A stretch of 64,000 nt of DNA from assembly GCF_003206575.1 (NCBI RefSeq), contig NZ_PZJO01000010.1, positions 132,761 to 196,760 on the forward strand. The letters run 5' to 3'. This document shows, piece after piece, positions 1 to 10,500 of the stretch. The notes beneath the pieces are model-generated. The model had not been told where the DNA came from. It worked only from the letters and a program-made list of their open reading frames with translations, and ran no database searches. The number at the start of each line of letters is the position of its first letter. The first letter of the stretch is position 1. The DNA comes from Salinicola endophyticus (lineage in GTDB: Bacteria; Pseudomonadota; Gammaproteobacteria; Pseudomonadales; Halomonadaceae). The position numbers and the translations under genes were made by a program.

Positions 1-1
1 C

Positions 2-547
2 ACCCGCGACGCCTTCGAGGTCGCCGCGGCCTGGCTCACCGTCAGCGGCAAGCCGCTGATCCTCGATGCCGGCTGCGGGGTGGGGCTCTCCACCCGGCGT
101 CTGGCGCTCTCCCATCCCGACCACGCGGTGATCGGGGTCGACCGCAGCGAGCAGCGGCTCTCCCGCGACCACGGCGAGCTGCCGGTCAATGCGCTGCTGG
201 TACGCGCCGACCTGGTCGACTTCTGGCGTCTGGCCCAGGATGCCGGCTGGCGCCCGGCGCACCACTATCTGCTCTATCCCAACCCCTATCCCAAGAGCGC
301 CCAGCTCAAGAAGCGCTGGCACGGTCACCCGGTCTTCCCGACGTTGATCGCGCTGGGCGGCCGGCTGGAGCTGCGCTCCAACTGGGCGATCTACGTCGAG
401 GAGTTCGCGCTGGCGGTGGAAACACTGTGCGGCCGGCGTGGCGAGTGGGGCGCGTTCACCCCCGAGGAGACTTTCCTGACCCCGTTCGAGCGCAAGTATG
501 CCGAGAGTGGCCAGACGCTGTGGCGCTATGCGGTCGATCTCGACTAG
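2..547 (+). CDS. TrmB-like SAM-dependent methyltransferase (5' truncated by window edge)
   Basis: The reading frame is open from base 2, so the N-terminus lies outside the window. It starts within a Rossmann methyltransferase fold: LDAGCGVGLST is SAM motif I, followed by an acidic residue ending strand 2 (GVDRS). The later LYPNPYPKSAQLKKRW stretch resembles the conserved PDPWPKKRH region of tRNA (guanine-46-N7) methyltransferases of the TrmB family, but it is divergent. Many gammaproteobacteria carry such a TrmB paralogue beside the true enzyme, so activity on tRNA is plausible but not certain. The gene ends with TAG 62 bases before the dacB start. Confidence 0.7.
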   Translation, partial: TRDAFEVAAAWLTVSGKPLILDAGCGVGLSTRRLALSHPDHAVIGVDRSEQRLSRDHGELPVNALLVRADLVDFWRLAQDAGWRPAHHYLLYPNPYPKSAQLKKRWHGHPVFPTLIALGGRLELRSNWAIYVEEFALAVETLCGRRGEWGAFTPEETFLTPFERKYAESGQTLWRYAVDLD

Positions 548-608
548 TCTCGGCGCATCGGTTTTGACTAATGCGCTAATCATTCCACCCAGTGCGGACG
601 TTCTCATC

Positions 609-2057
609 ATGCGGCAAGCGTTGTATCGGGGCTTTCTGGCCTCCTGTCTGGTCTCGCTCTCCACGCTCTCGCTGGCCGCGCAGGCGGCGGGTTTCGATCA
701 CGTCGCCCAGCTCGCCGACAAGGGCTTTGCGATCAGTGCCCAGGCACGCCTGCTGGGCAGCGGCGAGGTGCTCGGGGCGCTCGACCCCGACCGCGCGCTG
801 TCGCCGGCGTCGGTGACCAAGCTCTATACCGCGGCGGCGGCGCTCGACCGCTGGGGCCCGCAGCACCGCTTCACCACCCGCTTCGTCTCGGTCGGCAGCG
901 TCGATCCCGGCGGCACCCTGCACGGAGACCTGGTGCTCGAGGGTGGTGGCGACCCGGCGCTCACCTCCGAGGAGCTGTGGCGGCTGATCCAGAAGCTGCG
1001 CGAGAGCGGCGTCAAGCGTGTCGATGGCCAACTGGTGATCAGCCAGTGGCGCTTCGGTCCGGTGCGCTGCACCACCACCGACCGCTGCGAGACACGGACC
1101 CGTGGCACCAACGCCTACAGCGCGCTGCTGTCGTCGGCGGCGATCAACTACGGCAGCTGGTGCGCCACGGTGGCGCCGGGTGCGGTGGGCCAGCCGGCAC
1201 GGATCACCAGCTGCGATACCGTGACGCCGACCCTGCGGGTCGACAATCAGGTGCGCACGGTCGCCGCCAACGGCTCGCTGAGTCTCTCCGCCGCGCGGGT
1301 CACCGACAGCCAGGGTGACACCCTCAAGGTCAGTGGTCAGATTCCGGCCGACAGCTTCCCCCAGGCGATCTACAAGGCCAGCTCCGACCCCGCCGACCAG
1401 ACCGGCCAGACGCTGCTGGCGCTGCTGCAGCAGTCCGGGGTGGCGGTGGGTCGCGGCTATGCGGTGAGCCAGCAGCCGCCCCCGGTGACCGCCACGCAGC
1501 TCGCCGCGGTCGAAGGCAAGCCGCTGCAGGAGCTGTTGCTGCGCACCCTCAACTACTCCAACAATTTCATGGCCGACACCCTGGCGATGGATCTCACCGT
1601 CGGTTCCCAGCAGCAGCTGGCGGACGCCGGGGCGATGCTAGAACGCTTCGCCGCCGGCCTGCCGGGGCACGGCCCAGCGACGCTGAAGAGCGGCAGCGGG
1701 CTGACCCCGGGGAACCGCGTCTCGGCGCGCAGCGTGGACGCGCTGTTGGCGGCGATGTACGCCAACGCCTCGCTGTTCCCCACCTTCGTCGCCGGCATGC
1801 AGGTGCCGACCAACGGGCCGATGCACTTCATCCGTCGCGGCAGCGAAGTGTTCCAGGATCACGTGATGCTCAAGACCGGCACTCTCAACGAGCCGGTCAC
1901 GGTGCGCGCCATCGCCGGCTACTTCCGCACCCGTGAGGGGCGCTGGGGCAGTTTTGCGGTGCTCATCAACGGCACCGCCTCGACCCCGTATCTCTCCTGG
2001 CGCGAGAGCCTGCCGCTGATCGCCGAGGACCTGACCGCGATGATCGAAAGCCACTGA
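609..2057 (+). CDS. dacB: D-alanyl-D-alanine carboxypeptidase/endopeptidase, PBP4 (peptidase S13)
   Basis: This is a periplasmic class C penicillin-binding protein that cleaves D-Ala-D-Ala ends and peptide crosslinks of peptidoglycan. From ATG 609 the product is 482 aa with a signal peptide at residues 1-27 (hydrophobic core, AQA-A cleavage). All three active-site motifs are visible: SVTK (Ser68, Lys71), SNN (Ser317, Asn319) and KTG (422-424). The long insert between the first two motifs is typical of PBP4. The frame is open upstream to 498, but the extra residues would bury the signal peptide, so 609 is preferred. Length and motifs fit the S13 family and no defect is visible. Confidence 0.93.
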   Translation: MRQALYRGFLASCLVSLSTLSLAAQAAGFDHVAQLADKGFAISAQARLLGSGEVLGALDPDRALSPASVTKLYTAAAALDRWGPQHRFTTRFVSVGSVDPGGTLHGDLVLEGGGDPALTSEELWRLIQKLRESGVKRVDGQLVISQWRFGPVRCTTTDRCETRTRGTNAYSALLSSAAINYGSWCATVAPGAVGQPARITSCDTVTPTLRVDNQVRTVAANGSLSLSAARVTDSQGDTLKVSGQIPADSFPQAIYKASSDPADQTGQTLLALLQQSGVAVGRGYAVSQQPPPVTATQLAAVEGKPLQELLLRTLNYSNNFMADTLAMDLTVGSQQQLADAGAMLERFAAGLPGHGPATLKSGSGLTPGNRVSARSVDALLAAMYANASLFPTFVAGMQVPTNGPMHFIRRGSEVFQDHVMLKTGTLNEPVTVRAIAGYFRTREGRWGSFAVLINGTASTPYLSWRESLPLIAEDLTAMIESH

Positions 2058-2118
2058 CCTGATCCCGGAACGGGGCGCGAGTTGTCGACAGTGGCCAGGT
2101 CGGGCGAAGATAGCCTCA

Positions 2119-2165
2119 GGTTCTGTACGAAAACGGCCTGCGCTCGCCGACTTTTCGTACACACC
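2119..2165. repeat. Short dispersed palindromic element (copy C, 47 bp)
   Basis: A 10-bp perfect inverted repeat (TGTACGAAAA at 2123-2132 and TTTTCGTACA at 2153-2162) encloses the core ACGGCCTGCGCTCGCCGA (2133-2150). The core matches 17 of 18 bases of 62762-62779, and its ends resemble the termini of the 199-bp element at 41098-41296. It lies between dacB and the META-domain lipoprotein gene and could form a hairpin in the transcript. Confidence 0.6.
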
Positions 2166-2227
2166 GCTGCGAGCGGCGTGCCACCGAGGCGGCGCGCCGT
2201 CCTATCCGTCGCCGGAGGTCTCTATCT

Positions 2228-2677
2228 ATGTTCACGCTGCCCAACTCCCTGCGTCTCGCCCTGCTGGGGCTCGCGCTGGCAAGCCTGCTCGGTGGCTGTG
2301 CCGGCCACACTGCGCCGGCGTCCAGCGAGTCACTGGTCGATACCTACTGGCGTCTGGAGAGTCTGGGCGGCGAGTCGGCGGTGGTGGATGACCAGCAGCG
2401 CGAGGCGCATCTGGTATTCAACGCCGCCGGCCACGTGCGTGGCTCGACCGGCTGCAATCGGCTGATGGGGCGTTACCAGCATACCGGCGATGCACTGAGT
2501 TTCTCGGCTCTGGGTACCACCCGCCGCGCCTGCCCCGGGGCGCTGCAGGGGCAGGAGCAGGACTGGCTCGACGTGCTCTCGCGCACCCGGCATCTGTCGC
2601 GCCGCGGCGATCGGCTGGTGCTGGAGGATAGCCGCGAGCGGGCGCTGGCCACGCTGCGCGCGACGGCACTCTACTGA
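2228..2677 (+). CDS. META/HslJ-domain lipoprotein
   Basis: This is a 149-aa predicted lipoprotein. Residues 1-20 form a signal sequence ending in the lipobox LLGGC, giving acylation at Cys21 or thereabouts. The mature part has the META/HslJ features: TYWRLESL near its start, then GSTGCNRLMGRY and TRRACPG, followed by the conserved acidic E-x-x-W-L-type segment (QDWLDVL). HslJ-type domains occur in heat-induced and novobiocin-resistance-related envelope proteins, but the biochemical role is unsettled. An ATG start at 2228 follows GGAGG at 2215-2219. It appears monocistronic. Confidence 0.8.
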   Translation: MFTLPNSLRLALLGLALASLLGGCAGHTAPASSESLVDTYWRLESLGGESAVVDDQQREAHLVFNAAGHVRGSTGCNRLMGRYQHTGDALSFSALGTTRRACPGALQGQEQDWLDVLSRTRHLSRRGDRLVLEDSRERALATLRATALY

Positions 2678-2775
2678 TCCCGCCGGCGGGCGGCACCCGC
2701 GCGCCGCCTGCGCTTGCGACGCGACCCTGCAAAGGCGCGTCGACCCGAATCACGATGATATGGACGAGCCCCCGC

Positions 2776-3282
2776 ATGACCCCGATCGAGTGCCAGTTCG
2801 ACGCCCATGGCGACGCCGTGATGTCGATCTTCAACGACGCCATTCTCAACACCACCGCGCTCTACGAGTATCAGCCTCGCACGCTGGATGTCATCGAGCA
2901 GTGGTTCCGCACCAAACACGCAGGTGACTTGCCGATCCTCGGCGTGCTCGACGAGGCTAGCGGCCGGCTGATGGGCTTCGCCAGCTATGGGCCGTTTCGG
3001 CCCCATGCCGCCTACCGCTACTGCATCGAGCACTCGGTCTACGTCGATCGCGACTATCGCGGGCGTGGCGTGGCCCGCTGCCTGATGGAGGCGCTGATCA
3101 GGCGCGCCGAGGCGCAGGGCTACCACAGCATGATTGGCGGCATCGACGCCACCAATGTCGCCAGCATCGCGCTGCACGAGCGCCTCGGCTTCAGCCACGC
3201 CGGCACCGTGCGCGAGGTCGGCTACAAGTTCGAGCGCTGGCTGGATCTGACGTTCTACCAGCGCCTGCTGGGCACGCGCTAG
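2776..3282 (+). CDS. GNAT N-acetyltransferase, phosphinothricin/methionine-sulfoximine type
   Basis: This is a cytosolic acetyl-CoA-dependent acetyltransferase of about 168 aa. It shows the acetyl-CoA P-loop region VYVDRDYRGRGVARCLMEAL and the motif B segment ending NVASIALHERLGFSHAGTVREVGYKFERW, both characteristic of the PAT/MddA group. That group acetylates phosphinothricin, methionine sulfone or methionine sulfoximine. The exact substrate cannot be read from sequence. An in-frame ATG at 2755 adds seven residues; 2776 fits the family N-terminus better, but neither start has a clear ribosome-binding site. Confidence 0.82.
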   Translation: MTPIECQFDAHGDAVMSIFNDAILNTTALYEYQPRTLDVIEQWFRTKHAGDLPILGVLDEASGRLMGFASYGPFRPHAAYRYCIEHSVYVDRDYRGRGVARCLMEALIRRAEAQGYHSMIGGIDATNVASIALHERLGFSHAGTVREVGYKFERWLDLTFYQRLLGTR

Positions 3283-3339
3283 GCGTTGTACGGCACCTGC
3301 CTGCGCGCGAGGACTCTAGGTGCAGAACCTGGCTACGCT

Positions 3340-3822
3340 TCAGGGCGCGGCGTCACCCGTGCCGGCCGGCGTGTTGGCCTGGCTAGCGTTGTCACTGGTG
3401 TCGCTGCTGGCATCGTCAGTGGTGTCCGTCGGCGTATCCGGCATGGCGTCCGCGCCCGCGGTGAGCTTGTCGGCGGGGGCGATGAAGACCTCCTGGCTGG
3501 CGCGCAGATAGAGGCAGAGTTCCTGCTCCGCGCGGCCGTTCATGTGCTGCTGCGGGTAGTGCCCCTGGAGCAGCAGGGCGGTGGTGCCGGCCTCATCGTC
3601 GAACAGCACCGGCGCGCCGGCCGGTTCGGCGTCCGTGAACTGGCTGGCGTCCGTGCACTGGGCGATCACGTCGCGGGTCTGGTCTTCCCAGGCCGCGGGG
3701 CTCGACGCCCGGGCGGGCAGTGCGGTCAGGGCCAGCGAGGTCGTCACGGCGACGGCCAGGAACGCCAGCGAGAATCGGCAAAGCGGTTGCTGCGAGCGGG
3801 TGGGGCAGGGCATGCGGATCAT
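3340..3822 (-). CDS. Hypothetical secreted protein with acidic Thr/Asp-rich tail
   Basis: The 160-aa product has a strong Sec signal peptide (hydrophobic run near residues 17-37, cleavage after ARA). A globular segment of about 75 residues carries two cysteines (QC and LC), which could form a periplasmic disulfide. The last 45 residues are a low-complexity tail rich in Asp, Thr, Ser and Ala (for example TPTDTTDDASSDTSDNAS). I do not recognise the family. It is convergent with the acetyltransferase gene and divergent from the TauE/SafE permease gene. Such acidic tails are common on exported proteins of halophiles, which is only suggestive here. Confidence 0.6.
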   Translation of the reverse strand: MIRMPCPTRSQQPLCRFSLAFLAVAVTTSLALTALPARASSPAAWEDQTRDVIAQCTDASQFTDAEPAGAPVLFDDEAGTTALLLQGHYPQQHMNGRAEQELCLYLRASQEVFIAPADKLTAGADAMPDTPTDTTDDASSDTSDNASQANTPAGTGDAAP

Positions 3823-3908
3823 CCTTCAGTGAACAACTGTCGGGTCAAGGGCGCGCCGGCGCGCGAGGCCGGGCCGGGGCAGGACTATTTTGGGAGTATA
3901 GACCTTTC

Positions 3909-4643
3909 ATGACCCTACCCATTTCACTGCTGTTTCTGGGAGTGGTCTTCGCCACCTCGGTGCTCTCCGGGATATTCGGCATGGCTGGCGGGCTGGTCCT
4001 GCTCGGCTTTCTGCTCGCCTGGCTGCCGGCGGCGACGGCGATCGCCGTGCACGGGGTGGTCCAGCTCTCCGCCAACGCCTCGCGGGCGTGGCTGTCGCGA
4101 CACTTCATCGACTGGCGCATCGTCGGTGGCATCGCCGTCGGGGTGGCGATCGCGGCGCTGGCGCTGGCGCTGGTGCGCTACCACCCCAGCGAGACGGTGG
4201 TGCTGATCGTGCTCGGGTTGATGCCGGTGATGGTGTGGATCCCCAAGCGCTGGTTCCATCTGGATGTCTCGCGCCCCAGCCATGCGGTGCTCTGTGGCGT
4301 GGTCTCCGGCGGCCTGACCATCGCCGTGGGCGTGTCGGGGCCGACCATCGACATCGGCTTCATTCGAACCCATCTCGACCGTCGCACGGTGGTCGCGAGC
4401 AAGGCCTCGATCCAGGTGATCGCGCACTCGCTGAAGATCGTCTTCTACTGGCAGGCCGCCGCCGCCATGGGCGCAGAAGCGTGGGGCTGGGTACTGCTGG
4501 GGCTGCCGCTGGCGGTGCTCGGCACGCGCAGTGGCAACCTGATTCTGACCCGCCTGAGCGACAGCGGCTTTCGCACCTGGACGCGCTGGATCGTCACCGT
4601 GGTGGGCGGCTACTACCTGATCCGCGGGCTGGCTGGCCTCTGA
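3909..4643 (+). CDS. TauE/SafE (TSUP) family permease
   Basis: This is a 244-aa inner-membrane protein with about seven to eight hydrophobic helices and the two-repeat TSUP layout: an N-terminal GIFGMAGG motif and a second repeat around VSGGLTIAVGVSGP. The family exports sulfite, sulfoacetate or related anions, or imports small organic anions. Nothing nearby fixes the substrate. The frame is open back to 3720, but ATG 3909 gives the standard N-terminus directly in helix 1. Confidence 0.82.
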   Translation: MTLPISLLFLGVVFATSVLSGIFGMAGGLVLLGFLLAWLPAATAIAVHGVVQLSANASRAWLSRHFIDWRIVGGIAVGVAIAALALALVRYHPSETVVLIVLGLMPVMVWIPKRWFHLDVSRPSHAVLCGVVSGGLTIAVGVSGPTIDIGFIRTHLDRRTVVASKASIQVIAHSLKIVFYWQAAAAMGAEAWGWVLLGLPLAVLGTRSGNLILTRLSDSGFRTWTRWIVTVVGGYYLIRGLAGL

Positions 4644-4697
4644 CCTCGGTCCGCAGGCGCGGCCTTGCCTGCCGCGCCCCGAACATGGGCCCGTGGC

Positions 4698-5624
4698 TCA
4701 CCCCCGGGAGGGGCTGACGCCGAAGTAGCGCTTGTATTCGCGGCTGAACTGGGAGGTGCTGCGATAGCCCACCTCGCTGGCGGCGCGAGCCACGTTCATG
4801 CGCTGCTGGCCGAGCAGCGCCCGCGCCTTGAGCAGCCGCAGGCGCTTGAGATACTGCAGCGGCGACTGCTGGGTGGTGCGCTTGAAGTGGTGGTGGAAGT
4901 GCGAGGCGCTCATGTTGGCCTGGGCGGCCAGGGTCTCCACCGTCAGCCCGCTGGCGAAGTGGTGATGCAGATAGTTCAGGGCGTCGATGATCCGCGCGTA
5001 CTGGCCCTGGCGCTGCACCAGCTGGCGCAGCGATGGCCCCTGGGGCCCGCGCAGCGCGGCGAACAGCACCTCTCTCACGCGCCCCGGGCCGAGCACCCGG
5101 CTCTCGGTGGCGTCGCCGAGGCAGTCGATCAGACGCAGCACGCACGCCTCCATGGTCGTATCCAGCTCCACCGCCGCCATCGGCGCCGGGTCGCCGAGCT
5201 CGCGCCCCGACTCGGGCAACTGCTGCACCAGCTCGCTGAGAGTGAGGGGATCGAAGGCGATATTGATTCCCAGCATCGGTGCGTTCTCCGGCGTGCGCGT
5301 CTCGCACTCGAAGGGCATCGGCAGCGCCTGGACCAGATAGTTGCCCGGCCCGTAATGGATCACCCGCTCGCCCAGGTAGCCGATCTTGTCGCCCTGGGCG
5401 ATGACGAAGATACCCGGCTCGTAGATCAGCGGCGTACGTGGATAGCTGCAGTGCGAAGCGATCAGGCGCACTCCCTCCACGGCGGTATCGAGAAAGCCTT
5501 CGCCGTTGACCAGCGGGGCGATCGCCTCGGCCAGTCGACGAGCGGAGACCGTGTCGTTGGGCATGCGGCCGGCCGGCGCCGCCGACGGCGCGCGGTCGAG
5601 CAGTGGTGAGCGTATCTCGAGCAT
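4698..5624 (-). CDS. AraC-family transcriptional regulator (AraC_N type, YqhC-like)
   Basis: The 308-aa protein has an N-terminal cupin-like AraC_N domain (about residues 40-190; IYEPGIFVIAQGDKIGYLG) and a C-terminal double helix-turn-helix (about 200-300; LAAQANMSASHFHHHFK and ASEVGYRSTSQFSREYKRYFG). This architecture matches YqhC of E. coli, an aldehyde-responsive activator of an alcohol dehydrogenase gene. Here it is divergently transcribed from a zinc alcohol dehydrogenase gene with about 250 bp between the starts, so control of that gene is a reasonable inference. Confidence 0.85.
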   Translation of the reverse strand: MLEIRSPLLDRAPSAAPAGRMPNDTVSARRLAEAIAPLVNGEGFLDTAVEGVRLIASHCSYPRTPLIYEPGIFVIAQGDKIGYLGERVIHYGPGNYLVQALPMPFECETRTPENAPMLGINIAFDPLTLSELVQQLPESGRELGDPAPMAAVELDTTMEACVLRLIDCLGDATESRVLGPGRVREVLFAALRGPQGPSLRQLVQRQGQYARIIDALNYLHHHFASGLTVETLAAQANMSASHFHHHFKRTTQQSPLQYLKRLRLLKARALLGQQRMNVARAASEVGYRSTSQFSREYKRYFGVSPSRG

Positions 5625-5840
5625 CGGCGGGTCCCCTGCGCTGCGGTATCTTGTGGCCCGGCGGACCGGGATGACGGCCGCCTGGAAGGCTAAGTGTAGT
5701 TAGGTTTCGGGGTATTGTGCACATTTTTTACGCAAGACGTGCCGAAATCAGCTTTCCATAAGCAGAATCCGGCAGACCTTTGGCAGGATCGAGCATGGCG
5801 GCGCGGCCCGCGATGCACCACACTTCGTCGCGTCATTCAC

Positions 5841-5856
5841 GGGTCGCAAGCGACCC
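5841..5856 (+). promoter_or_regulatory. Inverted repeat in the adh leader
   Basis: GGGTCGC-AA-GCGACCC is a perfect 7-bp inverted repeat ending five bases before the AAGGAG ribosome-binding site (5861-5866) of the alcohol dehydrogenase gene. It could be an operator or a leader hairpin affecting translation. No protein can be assigned to it from sequence alone. Confidence 0.35.
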
Positions 5857-5874
5857 CGAAAAGGAGCTTCCCTC

Positions 5875-6948
5875 ATGAGCGAGAAGACACCGGCCAAAGG
5901 GTATGCCGCCCACTCCGACAGCTCGCCGCTGGCGCTGTGGAACTTCGAACGTCGCGCCCCGCGCCCCGACGACGTTGCGATCGAGATTCTCTACTGCGGC
6001 GTCTGCCACAGTGACCTGCACTTCGCCCGCGACGACTGGGGCATGGCCTCCTATCCGGTCGTCCCGGGTCACGAGATCGTGGGGCGCGTCACCGCGGTGG
6101 GCGACGACGTCAGTCAGTACCAGGTCGGCGATCTGGTCGGCGTCGGTTGCATGGTCGACGCCTGCCGCGAGTGCAAGGCGTGCCAGGATGGTCTGGAGAA
6201 CTACTGCGCCGAAGGTTTCGTGATGACCTACGGCAGCCCCGACAAGCACGACGGCACCCTGACCCAGGGCGGCTACTCGGACAAGGTGGTGGTCAGCGAG
6301 CGTTTCGTGGTGCGCATGCCCGATGGCATCGACCTGAAGTCCGCGGCACCGATCCTGTGTGCCGGCATCACCACCTATTCGCCGCTCAAGCATTACGGCG
6401 TCAAGCCGGGCGACAAGGTCGGCGTGATCGGCATGGGTGGCCTGGGCCACATGGGCGTCAAGCTGGCCAAGGCGCTGGGCGCGGAAGTGACCCTGTTCAC
6501 CCGCTCCGAGTCGAAGAAGGTCGAAGCCAAGCAGCAGGGCGCCGACCACGTGGTCATCTCCACCAGCGACGACGAGATGCAGGCGGTCGCCGAGACCTTC
6601 GACTTCATGCTCGATACGGTGCCGGTACAGCACGACATCAATCCCTACCTGGAGGCGCTCAAGCCGGACGGCACGCATATCCTGGTGGGACTGCTGGAGC
6701 CGATCGACCCGGCCATCTCCGGTGCCAACCTGGTGTTCCGTCGTCGCGTGCTCGCCGGCTCACTGATCGGCGGCATGCCGGAAACCCAGGAAGTGCTCGA
6801 TTTCTGTGCCGAGCACGGCATCACCTGCGACGTCGAGATGATCAACATCGATCAGATCAACGAAGCGTGGGATCGGATGCAAAAAGGTGACGTCAAGTAC
6901 CGCTTCGTCATCGACATGGCCTCGCTCAAGGAGGCTCAGGCAGCCTGA
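5875..6948 (+). CDS. Zinc-dependent NADP-type alcohol dehydrogenase (YahK/cinnamyl-ADH family)
   Basis: This is a 357-aa medium-chain dehydrogenase that would reduce aldehydes or oxidise alcohols in the cytosol. Catalytic zinc ligands are in GVCHSDLH (Cys44) and PGHE (His66). The structural zinc lobe is C97-x2-C100-x2-C103-x7-C111. The cofactor loop is GMGGLGHMG, and strand 2 is followed by FTRSESKK, a basic/Ser pattern usual for NADP(H). It starts at ATG 5875 after AAGGAG. It ends before a good terminator at 7058-7090. The divergent AraC regulator suggests induction by reactive aldehydes. Confidence 0.9.
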   Translation: MSEKTPAKGYAAHSDSSPLALWNFERRAPRPDDVAIEILYCGVCHSDLHFARDDWGMASYPVVPGHEIVGRVTAVGDDVSQYQVGDLVGVGCMVDACRECKACQDGLENYCAEGFVMTYGSPDKHDGTLTQGGYSDKVVVSERFVVRMPDGIDLKSAAPILCAGITTYSPLKHYGVKPGDKVGVIGMGGLGHMGVKLAKALGAEVTLFTRSESKKVEAKQQGADHVVISTSDDEMQAVAETFDFMLDTVPVQHDINPYLEALKPDGTHILVGLLEPIDPAISGANLVFRRRVLAGSLIGGMPETQEVLDFCAEHGITCDVEMINIDQINEAWDRMQKGDVKYRFVIDMASLKEAQAA

Positions 6949-6963
6949 GGCAAGCCCAAGGGA

Positions 6964-6989
6964 TGGCCCGGCGGCGATTCGCCGGGCCA
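6964..6989 (+). other. Hairpin just after adh
   Basis: TGGCCCGGCG (6964-6973) and CGCCGGGCCA (6980-6989) form a perfect 10-bp stem 16 bases after the adh stop codon. There is no following T run, so it is more likely an mRNA 3'-end stabiliser or a repeat than a terminator. Confidence 0.45.
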
Positions 6990-7057
6990 GTCAGGGCATC
7001 CAGGTACGTCCGTCGGCGTGCGGTGCGCTGCCTGACAAGCTCCCAGGGTAATGATGC

Positions 7058-7090
7058 AAGCGTGCGGCCTCCGGGCCGCGCGCTTTTTTT
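7058..7090 (+). terminator. Rho-independent terminator of adh
   Basis: A 12-bp stem (7058-7069 with 7074-7085, one G-T pair) closed by a four-base loop is followed by a run of seven T residues. It sits between the convergent adh and tesB genes. Confidence 0.85.
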
Positions 7091-7098
7091 GCGTCGGC

Positions 7099-7914
7099 TC
7101 AGTGCTCGCTGACCCGCACCATGCCCTCCTGGGCGGTGGAGGCGACCAGGCGACCCTGGGTGTCATAGAAGCTGCCGCGGGCGAAGCCGCGCGCGCCGCC
7201 CGCCCAGGGACTATCCATGACGTAGAGCAGCCAGTCATCGAGCTTGGGGTCCTCGTGGATCCACAGCGCGTGATCGAGACTGGCAATGCGCAGGTTCGGG
7301 TCGCCCAGGGTGACGTCGTGGGCCAGCAGGCTGGTCAGCAGCAGGTTGAAATCGGAGCTGTAGGCGAGCAGATAACGGTGCAGGGCCGGATCGGTGGGCA
7401 ACGCCCCACCGGTGAGACGGAACCAGATCATCCGCGACGGCGGGCAGGCGTGGCGCTCCTCGACGGTGATGAACTCCACCGGGTGATTGCGGAAGCGCTG
7501 ATGCACCGCCTCACCGCGGGCCAGCAGCGCCTCGGGATGCTCGACCTCGGGGGCACTCGTCTGATGGTGAATGCCGTTCTCGCGCCCCTGGAAGGAAGCA
7601 CTGCAGAAGAAGATCGGCTTGCCCTTCTGGATCGCGGTGACGCGGCGGGTGGTGAAGCTGCCGCCGTCACGCACGCGGTCGACCGAGTAGATCACCGGCA
7701 GCTCGGCATCACCGCGGCGCAGGAAGTAGCCATGCAGCGAGTGCAGGTAGCGATCCTCGGGCACGGTGCGGGTGGCGGCGGCGGCCGACTGCCCCAGCGC
7801 CTGGCCACCGAACAGCTGAGGCAGGCCGAGATCCTGGCTCTGGCCGCGGAACAGATTCTCCTCCAGGGCTTCGAGACCCAGGAGGGTGACGAGATCATCC
7901 AACGCTTGGCTCAT
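7099..7914 (-). CDS. tesB: Acyl-CoA thioesterase II
   Basis: The 271-aa protein is a cytosolic acyl-CoA hydrolase with two hot-dog domains. Family landmarks are GGQALGQS and RGDAELPVIYSVDRVRDGGS in the first domain, and SLDHALWIHEDPKLDDWLLY and the terminal AQEGMVR in the second. The Asp of LDHALW and the Gln of AQEG correspond to the catalytic Asp/Gln of E. coli TesB. The frame is open to 8022, but the ATG at 7914 starts at the normal MSQALDDL-type N-terminus. The extra 36 residues would overlap the divergent tadA start region and look non-coding. Confidence 0.9.
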   Translation of the reverse strand: MSQALDDLVTLLGLEALEENLFRGQSQDLGLPQLFGGQALGQSAAAATRTVPEDRYLHSLHGYFLRRGDAELPVIYSVDRVRDGGSFTTRRVTAIQKGKPIFFCSASFQGRENGIHHQTSAPEVEHPEALLARGEAVHQRFRNHPVEFITVEERHACPPSRMIWFRLTGGALPTDPALHRYLLAYSSDFNLLLTSLLAHDVTLGDPNLRIASLDHALWIHEDPKLDDWLLYVMDSPWAGGARGFARGSFYDTQGRLVASTAQEGMVRVSEH

Positions 7915-8017
7915 TCGCGTATCCTTGCGTGCAGTGGTGACAGCGGTATTGATCAAGGTAGTGATGGTCGGCGTGCCTGCCCAGGCGCGCGCCAAGGGCG
8001 ATCCAACGAGCGGGTAG

Positions 8018-10441
<2,424 letters not shown>

Positions 10442-10462
10442 AGGTGATAGAGGGCTCCTAGA

Positions 10463-10491
10463 GGTGCAGCCACAGAGTGCGTGGCTGCACC
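10463..10491 (-). other. Strong hairpin between mltF and the GGDEF gene
   Basis: GGTGCAGCCAC (10463-10473) and GTGGCTGCACC (10481-10491) form a perfect 11-bp stem with a seven-base loop. On the minus strand it follows the mltF stop by about 10 bases, but no U tract follows, so termination would be partial or Rho-assisted. Confidence 0.5.
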
Positions 10492-10500
10492 GGCCACGGC

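Noticed and set aside
3283..3335. Possible further copy of the short palindromic element near the acetyltransferase stop
   Set aside because: It has TGTACG and GCCTGCGCG in similar order but no matching arms or shared 18-bp core, so the resemblance is too weak.
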